A DNA stretch of 60,775 bases from Sphingomonadaceae bacterium. GTDB lineage: Bacteria; Pseudomonadota; Alphaproteobacteria; Sphingomonadales; Sphingomonadaceae. The translations under genes were made by a program, and so were the position numbers. The notes under the pieces were generated by a model, which searched no databases, was not told the DNA's origin, and worked only from the letters and a program-made list of their open reading frames with translations. Position 1 is the first letter of the stretch; every line of letters begins with the position of its first letter. This document shows positions 18,223-27,082 of this stretch, piece after piece. The stretch covers positions 1 to 60,775 of the forward strand of contig CANJUF010000018.1 of assembly GCA_947477745.1 (NCBI GenBank), in the 5' to 3' direction.

Positions 18223-18825
18223 ATGTCAGCCAGCTTGATTGTCGCCCGGGTCGATGTCCCGCAGGACGCTCGCCAGGTACGCTCGCGCACGGCGCTGCAC
18301 GGTGCGCTGCTCGAACTTCTGCAGGTGACCGCCTTCGACCAGATCACCATCCGCGAGATCTCGGCCCGCGCGGGCACCGGCTACGCCACTTTCTTCCGCC
18401 ACTATCCCACCAAGGAAGCCCTGCTGGGCGATGTCGCGGCGGAGGAAATCTGCACGCTGATGACCATGACCGCCTCGATGATGTCGGGGCAGGACCGATT
18501 CGGATCGATCCTCGACCTGTGCAATTATGTGGATGCTCACCGCAAGCTGTGGTCGGCACTTCTGACCGGCGGAGCAGCCGCCATCGTGCGCAAGGAAATG
18601 ATGCGTCAGGCCGACACCTTGGGCGACGAGCGCCAGTGCCCCGACTGGCTGCCGCCCGAACTGGCGCGGCGAGTAGGCGTCTCCTCGGCGATCGACGTGC
18701 TGGTCTGGTGGCTCGAACAGGATGAGCGTTATTCGCCCCAGCAGGTCGCCGTCATCCTCGACCGGCTGGTGATCGGCCCGATCATGGACAAGCTGGTCAC
18801 CGAGCCGGGGCCTGTTCCGGGCTGA
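18223..18825 (+). CDS. TetR/AcrR-family transcriptional regulator
   Basis: A 200-residue DNA-binding repressor. The N-terminal helix-turn-helix (TIREISARAGTGYATFFRHYPTKEALLG, residues about 42-69) is a clear TetR signature. The C-terminal ligand domain (from about 75) is unlike any recognised subgroup. It lies 45 bases after the transpeptidase gene and 10 bases before xdhC, so it may be co-transcribed with the molybdo-enzyme accessory genes. Its ligand and targets are unknown. Confidence 0.9.
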   Translation: MSASLIVARVDVPQDARQVRSRTALHGALLELLQVTAFDQITIREISARAGTGYATFFRHYPTKEALLGDVAAEEICTLMTMTASMMSGQDRFGSILDLCNYVDAHRKLWSALLTGGAAAIVRKEMMRQADTLGDERQCPDWLPPELARRVGVSSAIDVLVWWLEQDERYSPQQVAVILDRLVIGPIMDKLVTEPGPVPG

Positions 18826-18835
18826 ACGAGCGGAC

Positions 18836-19831
18836 ATGACCGAAGAGGCGACCCTGGCGGCAGCCATGCTGGCCGATGCAAACTGGCCGACCTTCGGCTG
18901 GCAAGTTGACATGCGCCCGGCACTTGCCGAAGCAATCGCCCGCGGACGGGCCACCGCGCTCGCCACGCTTTACCGCGTCGAAGGCAGCGCCCCGCGCGGC
19001 CCCGGCGCGCAGATGCTGTTCGATGGCGAAAAGGCGGTCGGCTATTTCTCGGGCGACTGCATCGAGGGCGATGTCGCCCGGCACGCCGCCGAAGTGCTGG
19101 CCAGCGGCGAGCCGCGCCACCTGCACTACGGCATGGGCAGCCCGTGGATCGACATCCGCCTGCGCTGCGGCGGGGCGCTTCACGTGTTCGTTGAACGGGT
19201 GGCGGCAGACAGCGCGGCGGCGCGCGAGCTGATTGTGCGCGGCACCGCGCGGCAGGTCTGCACCTGGCACAGCGACGGCCACGATCAGCGGGTCAGCGAT
19301 GACGCCGGACCCGCACTGACCTTCGAGCAGGAACCATTCCGCTTCGCCCGCCGGTTCGATCCGGCCCGCCGCGTCATCGTCTCGGGCGGCGATCCCGGCG
19401 CACTGGCCGCGGCGCAGGCGGCCATGACGGCCGGCTTCGAGACGATCCTGGTGCGCCCCGGCGGCCCCGAGGCACCGCCGCCGTTCGCGGTATCGCACTA
19501 CCTGCGCGGCGAGCCGGAAGACGCGCTGCGCGAAGTCGGCGTGGACGGCTGGACCGCCTATGTCGGCGCAACTCACGAAGACCATCACGATCTCGGCGGC
19601 TGCCTGGCAGCGCTGCGCGGCAAGGCGGCGTGGACCGGCATGATCGGCGCGCGCTCACGCGCGGAAGGCCGGCTGGCGGCACTGCGCGCGGCAGGCGCGA
19701 GCGAAGAGGAACTGGCCCGCCTGCATCTCACGCCGGGCGATCCGGCCTTGGGCAAGGCCCCGTTCGAGGTCGCGACCGGGATTCTTGCTGACATCATGAA
19801 GGCTTTTGCCAAAGTCGGCGCGGATCGATGA
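18836..19831 (+). CDS. XdhC-family molybdenum-enzyme maturation factor
   Basis: A 331-residue protein of the XdhC/CoxI family, which sulfurates and inserts the molybdenum cofactor into xanthine-oxidase-type enzymes. The N-terminal XdhC motif is LATLYRVEGSAPRGPGAQM near residue 42. The C-terminal Rossmann half has ATHEDHHD near 245 and MIGARSRAEGRL near 270. Its stop overlaps the start of the next gene, the MobA-like transferase, by 4 bases. An orphan 2Fe-2S subunit of this enzyme class lies 4 kb downstream, but no large subunit is in the window. Confidence 0.9.
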   Translation: MTEEATLAAAMLADANWPTFGWQVDMRPALAEAIARGRATALATLYRVEGSAPRGPGAQMLFDGEKAVGYFSGDCIEGDVARHAAEVLASGEPRHLHYGMGSPWIDIRLRCGGALHVFVERVAADSAAARELIVRGTARQVCTWHSDGHDQRVSDDAGPALTFEQEPFRFARRFDPARRVIVSGGDPGALAAAQAAMTAGFETILVRPGGPEAPPPFAVSHYLRGEPEDALREVGVDGWTAYVGATHEDHHDLGGCLAALRGKAAWTGMIGARSRAEGRLAALRAAGASEEELARLHLTPGDPALGKAPFEVATGILADIMKAFAKVGADR

Positions 19832-20382
19832 AGTTCGCCGCGATTGTGCTGGCGGCAGGCTCCGCCACGCGGTTCGGAGGTGACAAGCTTTCGGCCATGC
19901 TTGGCGGCGAACCGCTGATCCGGCACGCTATCCGCGCCGCGCGCGCCGCGCCGGTCGAGCGGGTGATCGTCGTGGCGCGCTCGGGCCTCGACATCGGAGA
20001 ATGGGAAGGCGGGCCACCCGTGGAGCGGATCGAGCTTGCCAGCAATGCATTGTCGATCTCGCTCAGGGCAGGCATTGCGGCGGTGCACGGCATGGACGGG
20101 GTCTTCGTGTTCCTCGGCGACATGCCGCGGGTGCCGCACCAGATCGCTAGCCATCTGGCGGCGATCCTGGGTGAAAGCTACGCCGCGATGCCTCGCTACA
20201 AGGGCAAGCCCGGCCATCCGGTGCTGCTGTCGGCAAGCAGCTTTGCCGATGTAGAGCGGCTCACCGGAGATGCGGGGGCAGGCAAACTGCTCAAGGCGCG
20301 CGGCGACATCGCTTTTGCCGATTGCGACAATCCCGGCGTGATGCTAGACATCGACCGGCCCGAGGACTTGGCGGGGCTTTAA
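19828..20382 (+). CDS. MobA-like NTP transferase (MocA-type)
   Basis: A 184-residue nucleotidyltransferase with the N-terminal signature VLAAGSATRFGGDKL and the metal site FLGDMPR near residue 95. The pairing and 4-base overlap with xdhC fit the MocA-type cytidylyltransferases that complete the molybdopterin cytosine dinucleotide cofactor of xanthine-oxidase-family enzymes. GTP versus CTP preference cannot be decided by eye. A separate MobA sits in the formate dehydrogenase operon. Confidence 0.85.
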   Translation: MKFAAIVLAAGSATRFGGDKLSAMLGGEPLIRHAIRAARAAPVERVIVVARSGLDIGEWEGGPPVERIELASNALSISLRAGIAAVHGMDGVFVFLGDMPRVPHQIASHLAAILGESYAAMPRYKGKPGHPVLLSASSFADVERLTGDAGAGKLLKARGDIAFADCDNPGVMLDIDRPEDLAGL

Positions 20383-20408
20383 GCTACCTCGCCGGATAAG
20401 GTAAACCT

Positions 20409-20969
20409 CTAAGCCCGGCCCGTCACTGGCGAAAGCTGCGCCGGATCAATCCCTTCGGCGCGCCAAGTCGCCGCCCAGCGCCCCTCGACCCCGGTGTCGA
20501 ACAGCACCTCGGCGCTGCCTTGCGCGGCATACCAGCCATGCTGCTTCATCTCGCCTTCAAGCTGCCCCGGCCCCCATCCTGCATAGCCCAGGGCGATTAG
20601 CCAGCGGCTCGGCCCGCGCCCTTCGGCGATCGCGCGCAGCACGTCGAGCGAGGCGGACAGGGCGCCGAACGGCTGCACCTCGATCGTGTCGGAACCGGCC
20701 CAGTCAGCCGAATGCAGCACGAATCCGCGCCCCGGCTCAACCGGGCCGCCGTGGTGGATCGGGCAATCGGGGGCAGCGCCCGGATCGATATCGAGTTCCT
20801 TGAGAATTGCGTGGAGCCGCACTCCATCACGCAAATGGCCGACATCGATGCCAAGCGCACCGTTCTCGTCATGCTGGCACATGACGTTGACGCTGCGCGC
20901 GAATCGCTGGTCGAACATGCCCGGCATGGCAAGCAGTATCCGGCCTGAAAGGTATTGCGGCTGTTCCAT
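20409..20969 (-). CDS. YqgE/AlgH family protein
   Basis: A 186-residue cytoplasmic protein with the family hallmarks YLSGRILLAMPGM at the N-terminus, an IHHGGPVEPGRGFVLH segment near residue 70 and GYAGWGPGQLEGE near 130. Its molecular role is not established. The ATG at 20969 is chosen because the family begins just before LSGRILLAMP; longer readings extend into the FAH promoter region. It is convergent with the MobA-like gene and divergent from the FAH gene. Confidence 0.92.
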   Translation of the reverse strand: MEQPQYLSGRILLAMPGMFDQRFARSVNVMCQHDENGALGIDVGHLRDGVRLHAILKELDIDPGAAPDCPIHHGGPVEPGRGFVLHSADWAGSDTIEVQPFGALSASLDVLRAIAEGRGPSRWLIALGYAGWGPGQLEGEMKQHGWYAAQGSAEVLFDTGVEGRWAATWRAEGIDPAQLSPVTGRA

Positions 20970-21081
20970 CGGCCACGAACTTAAGGTCAATTCGCGTCGC
21001 GGCAAGGCGATTGCGACACATTGCATGGGCTGTTTATCGCAGCGCCCTGCGCGGCTATGCAGCCACGGCGAAGGAGTCTCC

Positions 21082-21777
21082 ATGTCCCAGCTTTTCGATC
21101 TTCCCGCTTGCCCTGTGCTTGCAATGGCCGGCACCGAGTTGCGGTTTCCAGTGGGACGGATCTTCTGCGTCGGCCAGAATTACGCGGCGCACGCGCGCGA
21201 AATGGGCTTTGAGCCCCAGCGCGACGCGCCGATCTTCTTCACCAAGTCGCCGGCGGCGGTGTGCCATTCGGGAAGCACGATTGCCTATCCGCCCGGCACT
21301 GCGAACTGCCACTTCGAGGTCGAGCTGGTGGTCGCGATTGGTGCACCCGCCTTTCGCATCGCCGCCGCCGATGCGCTTTCGCTGGTGGCGGGCTACGGCG
21401 TGGGAATAGACCTGACCCGGCGCGATCTGCAGAACGCGGCGCGCGGGCAAGGCCATCCGTGGGACACCGGCAAGGATTTCGAGAACGCCGCCGTGCTCGC
21501 CCCGCTGACCCCGGCCACCAGCTTCGGCGTGCCTGCGGCCCAGCGCATCAGCTTGACTCAAAACGGTGAGACCAGACAGGACGCCGACCTCGCGCAGTTG
21601 ATCTGGTCGATTCCCGAACTGATCGCGGAGCTTTCGAAGCTTTATCACCTTGCCCCCGGCGACCTGATCTTCACCGGCACGCCAGCAGGCGTCGGCCCGG
21701 TTGCCCCCTCGGACAGACTGGTAGGACGCATCGATGGACTGGCTGATCTGACCCTGGCGATCGGCGAGCCGGAATAA
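21082..21777 (+). CDS. Fumarylacetoacetate hydrolase family protein
   Basis: A 231-residue enzyme of the FAH fold, most like fumarylpyruvate or acylpyruvate hydrolases that cleave C-C bonds late in aromatic ring degradation. Metal-site motifs are FEVELVV near residue 76 and GIDLTRRDLQ near 110, with the C-terminal DLIFTGTPAGVGPV. The ATG at 21082 has an AAGGAG Shine-Dalgarno 5 bases upstream. The TonB receptor gene starts 6 bases after its stop, suggesting co-transcription. Confidence 0.9.
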   Translation: MSQLFDLPACPVLAMAGTELRFPVGRIFCVGQNYAAHAREMGFEPQRDAPIFFTKSPAAVCHSGSTIAYPPGTANCHFEVELVVAIGAPAFRIAAADALSLVAGYGVGIDLTRRDLQNAARGQGHPWDTGKDFENAAVLAPLTPATSFGVPAAQRISLTQNGETRQDADLAQLIWSIPELIAELSKLYHLAPGDLIFTGTPAGVGPVAPSDRLVGRIDGLADLTLAIGEPE

Positions 21778-21783
21778 AGGCGC

Positions 21784-23805
21784 ATGATCCGCTTGTGGTT
21801 CCTTTGCACCGCTTCGGCAGTGCTCTTGCAGGCTCCTTGTAGTGCCGCTGCACAGGCCGGCGATCCGGCCTCTCCGATCGTCGTCACCGGGCGCGGACTG
21901 GACGATACGCCGGCAACCCCCGCTTATCGCAGCAGCGAGATTGACCGCGGGCGGATCGTATCGAGCGCCTCTGGCCGGATCGAGGACGTGCTTTCGTCAG
22001 TGGCGGGATTCCAGCAGTTTCGCCGCTCGGACAGCCGCTCGGCCAACCCTTCGGCGCAGGGCGTGACGCTGCGCGCGCTCGGCGGCAATGCGTCCAGCCG
22101 CGCGCTGGTCTTGCTCGACGGGGTGCCGATGGCGCATCCGTTTTTCGGCTACATTCCCCTGAGCGCGATTTCGCCCGAACGCCTTGAAAGCGTGCGGATC
22201 ACTCATGGCGGCGGATCGGGCGCGTTCGGCGCGGATGCGGTTTCAGGCACCATCGAACTCAGCAGCGCCGGGCCGGACAGGCTTGGTCCGTGGTCGGCAT
22301 CGGCGCTCGTAAATCAGCGCGGCGAAAGCGAAATGTCGGCGCTCGCCGCACCCCGGCTCGGCGCGGGCTATGCCGTGGTCTCGGGACGATGGGACCGGGG
22401 ACAGGGCTTCCACACCACGCCGGAGAACCAGCGCGTACCTGCCACGTCTCGCGCCAGTTTCGATAGTTGGTCCGCCGGGCTGCGCGCGGTGTTTCCGCTC
22501 GATGCCCAGACCGAGCTCCAGCTTGGCTCGCTGCTGTTCGACGATCATCGCACACTGCGCTTCGACAATGCCGATTCGACCTCGAGCGGGCAGGATGCGA
22601 GCCTGCGGCTGGTTCACCGCGGAGACTGGCAGATCGACGCGCTCGGCTATGTGCAGGCGCGCGATTTCAGCAATGTGGTGATCAGCTCGACACGCTTTAC
22701 CAAGACGCTGGACCAGCGCGCCACCCCGTCGACCGGGCTTGGCGGCAAGCTCGAGCTGCGCCCGCCGGTGGGCGAGAACCTGACCGTGCGACTCGGCTCG
22801 GACCTCAGGGTTGCGCGCGGCCGCATGGAGGAGGAAGCCTACAACGCGGTTTCGGGCGCGCGCACCGCGATCCGGACCGCCAGCGGAAAAACCCATGACA
22901 TCGGCTTTTATACCGAGGCCGATGCAGAATTCGGTGACCTCGTGCTCACCGCCGGCGCGCGTGCCGACCGCTGGAGCGTCTCCGGCGGCCATTTCACCAC
23001 GCAGGACGGCGCCAGCGCGCTCGTCTCTTCGCAGCGCTTTGCGGACCGCTCGGGCTGGCAGGCATCGTTTCGAGGCGGCACATTGTGGCGTGCGGGTGGC
23101 GGCCTTTCGCTGCGCGCCGCTGCGTACACCGGCCTGCGCCAGCCCACGCTCAACGAGCTTTACCGGCCCTTCGTGGTGTTCCCGGTCGAGACGCGGGCCA
23201 ATGCCCAGCTTGGCAACGAGAAGCTCGAAGGCTTCGAAGCGGGGATCGACTATGCGCGCGGCGAGATGCTGCACCTCTCGCTTACGGCTTTCGATAACCG
23301 GCTCAAGCACGCCATCGCCAATGTCACCATCGGCACGAATTTGCGCGAGCGGCAAAATGTCGATGCGATCCGGGCGCGCGGGATCGAGGCTGCGGCGGGC
23401 CTGCGCAGCGGCGCATGGTCGCTCGATGGATCGCTTGCCTGGACCGATGCCGAAGTGCGCGGCAGCGGCCCTGCCCTTGCGCTGGACGGAAAACGCCCCG
23501 CGCAGGTGCCGGAGCTTGCCGCGAGCGCAACCGTGACATGGCAACCGCGCGAGCATTGGCGGCTGGCGGCAACGCTGCGCCATGTCGGCCGCCAGTTCGA
23601 GGACGATCTCGAAACCGACGCCTTGCCCGCCGCGACCACGCTCGATGCCTATGCCGAACTGCCGCTCGGCCGCGCGCTGGCTCTGGTGCTGCGCGGCGAG
23701 AACCTGACGAACGAGCGCGTGGTCACCCGCAACCAGGCGGGTTCGATCGATCTCGGCGCGCCGCGCACGCTGTGGATCGGCCTCAAATTGCGTGCGCAGC
23801 CGTGA
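21784..23805 (+). CDS. TonB-dependent outer-membrane receptor
   Basis: A 673-residue receptor: signal peptide (to about residue 24), TonB-box-like region SPIVVTGRG, plug domain with RALVLLDGVPMAHPFFGYIPL and a C-terminal 22-strand beta-barrel ending in aromatic-rich strands (TLWIGLKLRAQP). The substrate is unknown; its compact size fits BtuB/FepA-like transporters. It lies 6 bases after a FAH hydrolase gene and 17 bases before a 2Fe-2S oxidoreductase subunit, so it may import a compound processed by them. Confidence 0.93.
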   Translation: MIRLWFLCTASAVLLQAPCSAAAQAGDPASPIVVTGRGLDDTPATPAYRSSEIDRGRIVSSASGRIEDVLSSVAGFQQFRRSDSRSANPSAQGVTLRALGGNASSRALVLLDGVPMAHPFFGYIPLSAISPERLESVRITHGGGSGAFGADAVSGTIELSSAGPDRLGPWSASALVNQRGESEMSALAAPRLGAGYAVVSGRWDRGQGFHTTPENQRVPATSRASFDSWSAGLRAVFPLDAQTELQLGSLLFDDHRTLRFDNADSTSSGQDASLRLVHRGDWQIDALGYVQARDFSNVVISSTRFTKTLDQRATPSTGLGGKLELRPPVGENLTVRLGSDLRVARGRMEEEAYNAVSGARTAIRTASGKTHDIGFYTEADAEFGDLVLTAGARADRWSVSGGHFTTQDGASALVSSQRFADRSGWQASFRGGTLWRAGGGLSLRAAAYTGLRQPTLNELYRPFVVFPVETRANAQLGNEKLEGFEAGIDYARGEMLHLSLTAFDNRLKHAIANVTIGTNLRERQNVDAIRARGIEAAAGLRSGAWSLDGSLAWTDAEVRGSGPALALDGKRPAQVPELAASATVTWQPREHWRLAATLRHVGRQFEDDLETDALPAATTLDAYAELPLGRALALVLRGENLTNERVVTRNQAGSIDLGAPRTLWIGLKLRAQP

Positions 23806-23822
23806 CGGTCTAGACGCGAACG

Positions 23823-24359
23823 ATGCCACGCCTCACGGTCAACGAACACCCGGTCGAATTCCGCATGGACCCGCAGACGCCCCTGCTCTGGGCACTGCGC
23901 GATGCCGCCAATCTCACCGGCACCAAATATGGCTGCGGCAATGGCGATTGCGGCGCCTGCATGGTGCTGGTCGATGGCGAAGCGCTGCGCTCATGCCTCA
24001 TTTCGCTGGCCGAAAGCGAGGGCCGTTTCGTCACCACCATCGAAGGCCTTTCGCATGACCGCTCGCACCCGGTGCAGCAGGCGCTGGTTGCCGAGCAAGC
24101 GATCCAGTGCGGCTTCTGCACGCCCGGAATCGTCATGGCCGCCGCCGCCCTGCTCGCCCGCAACGCCAGCCCGAGCGACGAGGAGATCAAGGCCGCGCTG
24201 CCTAACTTGTGCCGCTGCGGGGTCTACCCGCGCCTGCTGCGCGCGGTCCGCCGTGCAGGCCGCGTGATGCGCCGCGAAGAGACGATCAGCGCCGCCCCTG
24301 CGCCGGGCATCGCGCCCGAAGACGCGGTCCGGGCGGTTCCGGCGATGCGGCGGGATTAG
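23823..24359 (+). CDS. 2Fe-2S small subunit of a xanthine-oxidase-family enzyme
   Basis: A 178-residue subunit with a plant-ferredoxin 2Fe-2S motif (KYGCGNGDCGACMV plus a later Cys near residue 60). A second cluster follows (CGFCTPG near 99 and CRCGVYPR near 131), as in CoxS/IorA-type subunits. It would pass electrons from the molybdenum subunit. No large or FAD subunit is adjacent: the next gene is a convergent TonB receptor whose stop overlaps by 4 bases. The C-terminal 35 residues extend beyond the usual domain. Confidence 0.9.
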   Translation: MPRLTVNEHPVEFRMDPQTPLLWALRDAANLTGTKYGCGNGDCGACMVLVDGEALRSCLISLAESEGRFVTTIEGLSHDRSHPVQQALVAEQAIQCGFCTPGIVMAAAALLARNASPSDEEIKAALPNLCRCGVYPRLLRAVRRAGRVMRREETISAAPAPGIAPEDAVRAVPAMRRD

Positions 24360-26482
24360 AATTTAACGCTGGCGGTGAAGCGTGCATTTATCGGCGCGCC
24401 CACCGATATGTTGTTGTTGTTGTGCGCGTCGGCGAAGTATTCCTCGTCGAGCAGGTTTTCGACATTGACCTGCAATTCCACCCTGTCGGACGCCTGGATG
24501 AACAGCGCCGCGTCCACCCGGGTGAAGCCAGGCAGCCGCGTCGCGGAACTCACCCCCGGATTGTGCAGCGCGGCCCACTGCGATGACTGGTGGACCACGC
24601 CCAGCCCCAGTCCAGCCGTGCGGTTGAAGTCATAGCGGTTCCACAGCGCGAACTGGTGGCGCGGCACCTGCGCGGTACGGATGGTTTTGGCGCCATCGAG
24701 ATGCCCGTCCTGCCATGTGTAGCCGCCGCTCACCTGCCAGCGCGAAGTCACTTTTCCAGCGATGCCCAATTCCGCCCCGCGCGTGCGGGTCTTGCCGGCA
24801 AGGATCGTCACGGTGGGATTAGTGGGATCGGGGGTGGTCGTATTGGTCCGATCGAGCTGGAACAGCGCTGCGGTCAGCGCGAGGCCCGGTTTCACGTCCA
24901 ACTTGGCGCCCAGCTCGTAATTGGTGAACTTTTCGGGCGCGAGGTTCTGGGTGGTCGCATCCAGGCTGATGAACTGGTCGCCCGAACGCGGCAGGAACGA
25001 ACGGCTGTAGCTTGCATAGAGATTGAGCTGAGCGGTCGGCTTGAAGATCAGGCCCACGCGCGGCGACCATTTCTCGTCGGTGCGCGCAAAATCGAAAGCG
25101 GTCCGCAGGTTGGTTCCCTTGATTTCGAAGTTGTCGAAACGCAGGCCGCCGACCAGATCGAGATGCTCGCCGATGCTGATCTGGTCCTGCACGTAGGCCG
25201 AAAAGAAGCGCACATTGGATACGGTGTTGCGCGAATTGGTCACGAACGGAAAGGCGAACACCGCGAAGGCCAGCGCATTCACGTCCACCCGGCCCTTGGC
25301 CGCGGCGACATTGCGCGCATTCGCCGTGTCCTGATCGCCGAATTCCGCGCCAAGCAGCAGCTTGTTGTTCAGCCCGCCCAGTTCCAGGTCCCAGACGAGG
25401 TTGCTCTGCGCGATGAAATTGGTGCGTTCGGTATCGTCGCGGTAGCCGTCCAGCTCGACCGCATTGTCCGACAGGCGCACCGCGCCGTTGGGAAAGACGT
25501 TGGTGTAGTACTTGTCGTAATCGCCGTAGAGCACCGTGCTCGACCATTTCAGGCTGTTGGACAGCTGGCCATCGAGTCGCGCCTTGCCGATATGTGCCTT
25601 GAGGCCCGTGCGGTTGATGCCCGGAATGCCGAAGAAGGTATCGCGGTGGTTGGCAAGCGGCGCGCGGATGCAGCCCGCGCCCGCGCATTCCACCGAGGGT
25701 ACGCCGCGATCGGGCACGCGGTCGTCGTCGACATATTCGTAGGACAGGCCGAGTTGCCAGTCGTCCGCCAGTTCGACCGCGAGATAAGGATTGAAGGCAA
25801 AACGTTCGCCCTCAACATGGTCGCGGTGGCTGCCCAGATGCTCGTAGAAGCCGTTGAGCCGCAGCGCCGCAGCGCCCGAAACCGGCAGATTGAGGTCGGC
25901 GGAGACATCGTAAGCACCGAGGCTGTTGGCGCTTGCCTGCGCCCGCGCGAACAGGACCTCGCCCTGCGGCGTCTTTTGCACCCGGTTGATGATGCCACCG
26001 CCGCCGCCGCGCCCGAAGATCATCGCATAGGGCCCCTTGAGCACCTCCACCCGCTCGATGTTGTAGAGGCTGCGATAGTATTGAACGTCGTCGCGCACGC
26101 CATCGAGGAAGAAATCTGCGGAGGAATTCTGGCCGCGCAGGGTGATCTGGTCGCGGTTGCCCTCGCCTTGCCCGACAGTGGCGCCGGGGACGTAGCGCAG
26201 CACGTCCGCGATCGAATGCTGCGCCTGATCGTCGAGCTGCTCGCGGGTGACGACCTGGATGGTCTGCGGAACGTCCCTAAGCGGCGTGTCGGTCTTGGTC
26301 GCGGTAACCGAATTGGTCGCGACGTAGCCCTCGGTCTGGCCAATGACGATAATGGTGCGGCCATGCTCACCAGCCTCATCGTCGGCTTCCGCAGCCGTGG
26401 CCGGTGCTATTGTGACGATTGAAGCCAGTGCGAGCGCGGTGCTGCCGGCCAGCAGATGACGCCGCGAACGTGTGATTGCCAT
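24356..26482 (-). CDS. TonB-dependent siderophore receptor
   Basis: A 708-residue outer-membrane receptor of the siderophore class (Fiu/FhuA-like). It has a signal peptide (SRRHLLAGSTALALAS to about residue 31), a plug with DVPQTIQVVTREQL and GPYAMIFGRGGGGGIINRV, and a barrel ending in RFTASVKF. The ATG at 26482 is chosen over an ATG at 26662 because it begins the signal peptide. A Fur-like box lies 30 bases upstream, so iron repression is likely. Probable ligand: a ferric catecholate or hydroxamate, unresolved. Confidence 0.93.
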   Translation of the reverse strand: MAITRSRRHLLAGSTALALASIVTIAPATAAEADDEAGEHGRTIIVIGQTEGYVATNSVTATKTDTPLRDVPQTIQVVTREQLDDQAQHSIADVLRYVPGATVGQGEGNRDQITLRGQNSSADFFLDGVRDDVQYYRSLYNIERVEVLKGPYAMIFGRGGGGGIINRVQKTPQGEVLFARAQASANSLGAYDVSADLNLPVSGAAALRLNGFYEHLGSHRDHVEGERFAFNPYLAVELADDWQLGLSYEYVDDDRVPDRGVPSVECAGAGCIRAPLANHRDTFFGIPGINRTGLKAHIGKARLDGQLSNSLKWSSTVLYGDYDKYYTNVFPNGAVRLSDNAVELDGYRDDTERTNFIAQSNLVWDLELGGLNNKLLLGAEFGDQDTANARNVAAAKGRVDVNALAFAVFAFPFVTNSRNTVSNVRFFSAYVQDQISIGEHLDLVGGLRFDNFEIKGTNLRTAFDFARTDEKWSPRVGLIFKPTAQLNLYASYSRSFLPRSGDQFISLDATTQNLAPEKFTNYELGAKLDVKPGLALTAALFQLDRTNTTTPDPTNPTVTILAGKTRTRGAELGIAGKVTSRWQVSGGYTWQDGHLDGAKTIRTAQVPRHQFALWNRYDFNRTAGLGLGVVHQSSQWAALHNPGVSSATRLPGFTRVDAALFIQASDRVELQVNVENLLDEEYFADAHNNNNISVGAPINARFTASVKF

Positions 26483-26511
26483 AGTGCGAATTCCCCCGTG
26501 AGAGCCTTTAT

Positions 26512-26526
26512 TGCAAGTGATTTGCA
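26512..26526. promoter_or_regulatory. Fur-like iron box
   Basis: TGCAAGTGATTTGCA lies 30-44 bases upstream of the siderophore receptor start. It fits the TGCnAnTnATTnGCA pattern I recall for Fur in alphaproteobacteria such as Caulobacter. Confidence 0.6.
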
Positions 26527-26641
26527 AGAGCGTCACTGGCGCTAATGCGAACCTTTCGCAATGGCAAGGATCAAATTGGAATTTTTTCCTGCCCGGCCTA
26601 AGGAGGCGCGCGATGCACTCGACCAAGACGGAGACGCGGAC

Positions 26642-26986
26642 ATGAAGGCGACGATCTGGCACAATCCGAACTGCGGCACCTCGCGCAAGACGCTGGCAAT
26701 TCTCGAGGAAACTCCAGGCGTGGAAGTCACCGTGGTTGAATATCTCAAGTCCCCGCCTTCAGCCGACAAGCTGGCGCAGCTTTACCGCGATGCCGGCCTT
26801 ACCCCGCAGCAGGGCTTGCGAACACGCGGCACCGATGCGGAGGACCGCGGCCTTCCAACTGCAAGCGATGCGGCCGTGCTCGCGGCGATGGCGAGCGAGC
26901 CGATCCTGATCGAGCGTCCGCTGGTCGAGACCGACAAGGGCGTCAGGCTGTGCCGCCCGCAGGATAAGGTGCACGAGATCCTCTGA
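26642..26986 (+). CDS. ArsC-family reductase (arsenate reductase-like)
   Basis: A 114-residue glutaredoxin-fold protein with the catalytic Cys11 in HNPNCGTSRKTL and the RPLVET region near residue 93 that binds the substrate oxyanion in ArsC. It would reduce arsenate to arsenite using glutathione. No arsR or arsB is nearby, and Spx/YffB relatives share the fold, so the arsenate role is tentative. The ATG at 26642 follows a GGAG and starts the domain exactly; a longer reading from 26561 is not supported. Confidence 0.88.
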   Translation: MKATIWHNPNCGTSRKTLAILEETPGVEVTVVEYLKSPPSADKLAQLYRDAGLTPQQGLRTRGTDAEDRGLPTASDAAVLAAMASEPILIERPLVETDKGVRLCRPQDKVHEIL

Positions 26987-27082
26987 CGGATTGCGGACAC
27001 ATTGCTTGCAAAGGCCTGACGAATCTGCAACTTCCGGGGCCAAGCAGGATTACTTAGCAGCCACACGGGGTTTGCCTTCAGC

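Noticed and set aside
22243..23829. A 528-codon minus-strand frame
   Set aside because: Antisense to the 673-residue TonB receptor, with no recognisable domain.
24590..26422. A 610-codon open frame on the plus strand
   Set aside because: It runs antisense through the siderophore receptor gene, whose reading has full family motifs. Long antisense frames are common at this GC content.
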